Position numbers and translations under genes: made by a program. The notes beneath the pieces were generated by a model. The model saw nothing but the letters and a program-made list of their open reading frames with translations, ran no database searches and was not told the DNA's origin. From Oscillospiraceae bacterium (GTDB lineage: Bacteria; Bacillota; Clostridia; Oscillospirales; Ruminococcaceae), in NCBI GenBank assembly GCA_031253365.1, contig JAIRWE010000157.1:1-9192 (forward strand): DNA of 9,192 nt. The letters are read 5' to 3'. Below are positions 6,622 through 9,192 of this stretch, piece by piece (within the stretch, counting starts at the first letter, position 1; each line of letters starts with the position of its first letter).

Positions 6622-7666
6622 AGAAACCGCTTTCCGGCCTTATGTCTATCTTAAACCCCGTAAGACGCGCCGCCAACTTGGCGTTTTGCCCCTTATTGCC
6701 GATGGCGAGAGAAAGCTGGTTGTCCGGCACAATGACGGTGCAGGCGCGCAATTCCCCTTCGTGGATGTCAACGTCGATGACGTCCGCGGGTTTAAGCGCC
6801 TGCCTGACGAACTCCTTCGGGTCGTCGCTGTAAACGATAACGTCAATCTTCTCGCCGTTTATTTCCTCGCAGACTTTGGAAATCCTTGACCGTGACGGAC
6901 CTATGCACGAACCGACCGCGTCCACGTTCTCGTCGTTCGAGAACACGGCGACTTTACTGCGCTGACCCGCCTCGCGGCTGACCGCCTTTATCTCCACCAC
7001 GCCGTCATAAATTTCAGGCACTTCGCTTTCAAGCAATCGCTTGATAAAATTGTTATGCGTGCGGGAAATCCTGAGCGTAGGCTGTCTGTCGTTTGCGGAC
7101 ACCCCCGAAACATAAACCTTTATGTTATCGCCGACGTAAATTTCCTCGCCGGGAATTTGGTCTCTTCTGAAAAGCGTAACCTCGCTGCCGTTTATCTCCA
7201 CGGTGACGTCGCCCGTTTCGGCATCCGCGCTCACCACACGAACGCTTACCGCCCCGTTTTGCAGGCTGCCCCACTGCTCAATCAACTGATTGCGCTCGAC
7301 TTCCTTTATCCCCTGCTTAACGACCTGCTTGGCGTTTTGCGCGGCTATTCTTCCGAAATGGCGGGTGTTGAGCTTAACAATGCACTCGTCGCCGATTTTA
7401 TACTTTTTTGTTTTTGAGATTTTTTTCGCGTCTTCAAGCGAAATTTGGTTCGCGCTGTCCTCGACTTCCTCCACGATGAGCTTGCCGATACAAACGTCGA
7501 ATTTCCCCTTTTTTATATCAATGTCAAACTTCACGTTATCGCTGCGATAGTCCTTCTTAATCGCGATGGTGAGCGCCGTCTGGATTTTTTCAATGAGGGT
7601 ATCCGTATCAATTCCCTTCTCTTCCGCCACCAGCATCATCGCCTCAAAAAGTTCGTTGTTGTTCAT
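6611..7666 (-). CDS. nusA: Transcription termination/antitermination factor NusA
   Basis: RNA polymerase-associated factor acting in pausing, termination and rRNA antitermination. The 351-residue protein has the N-terminal polymerase-binding domain (about 1-128), an S1 domain (about 135-200), KH1 (about 230-285) and KH2 (about 300-345), and stops there. The lack of C-terminal acidic repeats is normal for Gram-positive NusA. KH2 has a canonical GNKG loop (323-326). KH1 reads GPSR at 256-259 where GxxG (often GPKG) is expected, so its RNA-binding loop is altered. Start choice: the frame is open further upstream, but ATG 7666 begins the typical MNNNELFEAM and has GGAGGA 9 bases before it. The rimP stop overlaps this ATG (ATGA). 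Confidence 0.97.
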   Translation of the reverse strand: MNNNELFEAMMLVAEEKGIDTDTLIEKIQTALTIAIKKDYRSDNVKFDIDIKKGKFDVCIGKLIVEEVEDSANQISLEDAKKISKTKKYKIGDECIVKLNTRHFGRIAAQNAKQVVKQGIKEVERNQLIEQWGSLQNGAVSVRVVSADAETGDVTVEINGSEVTLFRRDQIPGEEIYVGDNIKVYVSGVSANDRQPTLRISRTHNNFIKRLLESEVPEIYDGVVEIKAVSREAGQRSKVAVFSNDENVDAVGSCIGPSRSRISKVCEEINGEKIDVIVYSDDPKEFVRQALKPADVIDVDIHEGELRACTVIVPDNQLSLAIGNKGQNAKLAARLTGFKIDIRPESGFYEG

Positions 7667-8127
7667 TTGTGTTGTTCCTCCGGTTGAAGTGTTATTCTTA
7701 TACATTCTTTAAGCGAAAACTCGCTTTTATCCGTTATAACCGCGCCGCGCCCCACGTCAAAGCCGGTCAGAACCCCCGTTACGGTTTCGCATTTGCCGTT
7801 TACGGCGCGTTTTGAGATTTTTACCGTTTTGCCGACGCACGCCTCGAAATGCTCGGGACGCCTGAGCCGCCTGGAAAGCCCGGGCGAGCCTATTTCAACA
7901 ATATCGACCTCCTTTATGAAATCCTCGGAATCCATCAAACGGTTAAGCGGCAGGGTCAATTCCTCGCATTTGTCCAAATCCGGCGGGCCGTCCTCACCGT
8001 CGAAAAGTATCCGCAGATAGCGCATCGCGCCTTCTTTTTCAAATATAACATCCCACAGCAGACAGCCGTTTGCTTTCAAAAACGGCTCGGCTATACCGCG
8101 CGCGCGCTGCTCGATTTTAACGCTCAT
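7663..8127 (-). CDS. rimP: Ribosome maturation factor RimP
   Basis: Two-domain 30S assembly factor that aids pseudoknot formation and S12 incorporation. The 154-residue product matches the usual 150-160. Conserved blocks: LWDVIFEKEGAMRYLRILFD (about residues 24-43), DLDKCEELTLPLNRLMD (about 49-65), and VDIVEIGSPGLSRRLRRPEHF (about 73-93), which contains the family signature EVSSPGxxRPL in a variant form. The second SH3-like domain includes GVLTGFD. Start: ATG 8127 with GGGAG 9 bases upstream. The frame stays open to 8235, but that stretch overlaps the promoter and leader and cannot be translated from this transcript. It is first in the operon and ends with an ATGA overlap into nusA. Confidence 0.94.
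   Translation of the reverse strand: MSVKIEQRARGIAEPFLKANGCLLWDVIFEKEGAMRYLRILFDGEDGPPDLDKCEELTLPLNRLMDSEDFIKEVDIVEIGSPGLSRRLRRPEHFEACVGKTVKISKRAVNGKCETVTGVLTGFDVGRGAVITDKSEFSLKECIRITLQPEEQHK
7676..7681 (-). promoter_or_regulatory. Ribosome binding site of nusA (decides start)
   Basis: GGAGGA, a strong Shine-Dalgarno match 9 bases before ATG 7666. It excludes the longer in-frame reading that would begin near 7705 inside rimP. Confidence 0.8.
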
Positions 8128-8151
8128 AGGCTTGCGCTCCCGATAATCACT

Positions 8152-8179
8152 AAGGACTGAGGCGTCAACCCCAGTCCTT
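8152..8179 (-). promoter_or_regulatory. Leader hairpin in the rimP 5' UTR
   Basis: The minus-strand transcript contains an 11-bp stem (one G-U pair) with a 6-base loop: AAGGACTGGGG pairs with CCTCAGTCCTT around TTGACG. It sits about 17 bases after the expected transcript start and 10 bases before the rimP Shine-Dalgarno sequence. No U-tract follows, so it is not an intrinsic terminator. It may stabilise the mRNA 5' end or bind a protein. A rimP leader structure has been described in gamma-proteobacteria, but I cannot claim homology with it. Confidence 0.75.
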
Positions 8180-8202
8180 CGGCATCCCTTCTTACTAAGC
8201 GG

Positions 8203-8231
8203 ATTATACCGTACTATTCGGCGTTTGTCAA
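8203..8231 (-). promoter_or_regulatory. Consensus vegetative promoter of the rimP-gltX operon
   Basis: The -35 hexamer TTGACA (8226-8231) and -10 hexamer TATAAT (8203-8208) both match the housekeeping sigma consensus perfectly and are 17 bases apart. Transcription should start near A8196, giving a leader of about 68 bases. A- and T-tracts lie directly upstream (8234-8262) and could act as an UP element. This strength is what one expects for a translation-machinery operon. Confidence 0.9.
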
Positions 8232-8248
8232 GCATTTTTTGAAAAAAA

Positions 8249-8269
8249 GTTATAAAAAAAAATTATAAC
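8249..8269. repeat. AT-rich inverted repeat in the divergent intergenic region
   Basis: GTTATAA (8249-8255) and TTATAAC (8263-8269) are perfect 7-bp complements around seven A residues. Together with the T6-G-A7 stretch just to the left it makes a curved, easily melted block upstream of the rimP promoter. It is as consistent with an UP element or general regulator site as with a chance AT-rich palindrome. It lies between divergent promoters, so it is not placed to terminate either gene. Confidence 0.55.
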
Positions 8270-8298
8270 GCTTGTTAAAAATCAAGACACAGGCGTAA

Positions 8299-8326
8299 TT
8301 ATTTTCATAAAACCACTTGAAAATAA
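8299..8326. repeat. 9-bp inverted repeat over the fhs -35 element (possible operator)
   Basis: TTATTTTCA (8299-8307) and TGAAAATAA (8318-8326) are perfect complements separated by 10 bases, with arm centres 19 bases apart, close to two helical turns. The right arm covers most of the -35 hexamer TTGAAA (8317-8322). That geometry suits a dimeric repressor, but the arms are AT-rich and chance is possible. Confidence 0.5.
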
Positions 8327-8345
8327 CGGTCGTTTATGTTATTCT
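8317..8345 (+). promoter_or_regulatory. Promoter of fhs
   Basis: The -35 hexamer TTGAAA (8317-8322) and -10 hexamer TATTCT (8340-8345) are spaced by 17 bases. Transcription would start near 8352, leaving about 28 bases before the ATG. This is too short for a tetrahydrofolate or ZTP riboswitch, both of which are known upstream of folate genes in this group. Confidence 0.75.
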
Positions 8346-8379
8346 TAGCAGTGGGAATACATAAAATAACGAGGTGTAT

Positions 8380-9192
8380 ATGCTCACAGACATTGAAATC
8401 GCGCAAGCGGCCAAACTAAAACCAATCGTCGAAATCGTCGCCGAACTGGGGCTGTACGCCGACGAAGCCGAACCCTACGGGCATTACAAAGCGAAAATTT
8501 CGCAAAAGTGCGTTGAACGTCTGTCGGAAAAGCCGGACGGCAAACTTGTTCTTGTAACCGCCGTCAACCCCACGCCCGCCGGGGAAGGCAAAACGACCAC
8601 AAGCATAGGGTTGGCGCAGGGGCTGTGCAAAATCGGGAAAAAGGCGGTTTTGGCGTTGCGGGAACCGTCGCTCGGACCCGTGTTCGGAATTAAGGGCGGC
8701 GCGGCGGGCGGCGGATATTCGCAGGTGTTGCCCATGGAAGACATAAATCTGCATTTCACGGGTGATATGCACGCGGTCACCTGCGCGAACAATTTGCTTT
8801 GCGCCCTGCTTGACAATCATATTCAGCACGGCAACGCCCTCGGAATCGACCCGCGCCGCGTTCAGCTGAAACGCTGCCTTGACATGAACGACCGCGCGCT
8901 TCGGAACATTGTCGTGGGCTTAGGCGGGAAAATCGACGGTACGCCGCGTCAGGACGGTTTCATTATAACCGTGGCGAGCGAGGTTATGGCGATTTTGTGC
9001 CTTGCCGATAATTCGCGGGATTTGAAGTCGCGGTTGGAGCGGATTCTCGTCGCTTACGCCTATGACGGCAAACCCGTTTTCGCCGGCGACCTGAACGCGG
9101 CGGGGGCTATGACCGTTTTACTGAAAGACGCTCTCAACCCGAATTTGGTGCAAACCACGGAAAACACACCCGCGTTCATACACGGCGGTCCT
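8380..9192 (+). CDS. fhs: Formate-tetrahydrofolate ligase, N-terminal half (3' end outside window)
   Basis: Joins formate to tetrahydrofolate with ATP to give 10-formyl-THF, used for purine synthesis, for formylating initiator tRNA, and in acetogens for the methyl branch of the Wood-Ljungdahl pathway. 271 codons are present of about 555. Visible motifs: the P-loop NPTPAGEGKTTT (residues 63-74), REPSLGPVFGIKGGAAGGG (94-112), LHFTGDMHAV (124-133), DMNDRALRNIVVGLGG (168-183), ITVASEVMAILCLA (196-209), YDGKPV (228-233) and NPNLVQT.ENTPAF..GGP (253-271). Start: ATG 8380 with GAGG 5 bases upstream, giving the usual MLTDIEIAQ opening. It is divergent from the rimP operon with its own promoter. Whether it feeds acetogenesis or only biosynthesis cannot be told without the following genes. 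Confidence 0.97.
   Translation, partial: MLTDIEIAQAAKLKPIVEIVAELGLYADEAEPYGHYKAKISQKCVERLSEKPDGKLVLVTAVNPTPAGEGKTTTSIGLAQGLCKIGKKAVLALREPSLGPVFGIKGGAAGGGYSQVLPMEDINLHFTGDMHAVTCANNLLCALLDNHIQHGNALGIDPRRVQLKRCLDMNDRALRNIVVGLGGKIDGTPRQDGFIITVASEVMAILCLADNSRDLKSRLERILVAYAYDGKPVFAGDLNAAGAMTVLLKDALNPNLVQTTENTPAFIHGGP

Noticed and set aside
8165..8185. A six-codon leader peptide (MPKDWG) in the rimP 5' UTR
   Set aside because: Its purine-rich AAGGG abuts the ATG with no spacer and the start lies about 11 bases from the expected transcript end. It has no run of regulatory codons, so chance is the simpler explanation.
8128..8235. N-terminally extended RimP starting near 8235
   Set aside because: The frame is open, but it covers the promoter and leader hairpin, has no family similarity, and ATG 8127 has a good Shine-Dalgarno sequence.
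8271..8286. Imperfect palindrome CTTG...CAAG between the two promoters
   Set aside because: Only four base pairs match at each end and the core is AT-rich; too weak to call an operator.
8346..8379. A tetrahydrofolate or ZTP riboswitch before fhs
   Set aside because: The promoter leaves only about 28 bases of leader, and no conserved riboswitch core was seen in the intergenic region.

Overview
This window is a housekeeping chromosomal region from what looks like an anaerobic member of the Bacillota, most likely a Clostridia-type lineage. The grounds are the gene order rimP-nusA-rnpM-ylxQ-infB-rbfA-nrnA-truB-ribF, a short NusA without C-terminal acidic repeats, and a formate-tetrahydrofolate ligase (fhs) next door. 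Base composition is moderate, with many GC-ending codons. The taxonomic placement is inferred from family knowledge; no marker here fixes the genus.

Minus strand, read from right to left (8231 to 1): one tight ten-gene transcription unit. It starts at a textbook promoter (TTGACA, 17-base spacer, TATAAT; 8203-8231) and a 5' leader carrying an 11-bp hairpin (8152-8179). The genes are rimP, nusA, rnpM (ylxR), ylxQ, infB, rbfA, nrnA (DHH/DHHA1 phosphoesterase), truB, ribF and the first 125 codons of gltX, which runs off the left edge. Six of the nine junctions overlap (4, 11, 17, 23, 11 and 4 bases). The only junction with appreciable space is ylxQ-infB (71 bases), and it holds a nested inverted repeat with two mutually exclusive pairings. 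The unit joins 30S maturation (RimP, RbfA), transcription elongation and antitermination (NusA), RNase P modulation (RnpM), initiation (IF2), tRNA modification (TruB), nano-RNA turnover (NrnA), flavin cofactor synthesis (RibF) and tRNA charging (GltX).

Plus strand, 8317-9192: a separate promoter (TTGAAA, 17-base spacer, TATTCT) drives fhs, of which 271 codons are present before the right edge cuts it. A 9-bp inverted repeat overlaps its -35 element. The divergent intergenic region (8128-8379, 252 bases) is AT-rich in its centre.

I see no mobile element, CRISPR array, phage gene or tRNA/rRNA gene, and no evidence of an undescribed multi-gene system. The points worth a second look are small: a very compact Cys4 cluster in GltX, an altered KH1 loop in NusA, the RNA structure before infB, the rimP leader hairpin and the palindrome over the fhs promoter.
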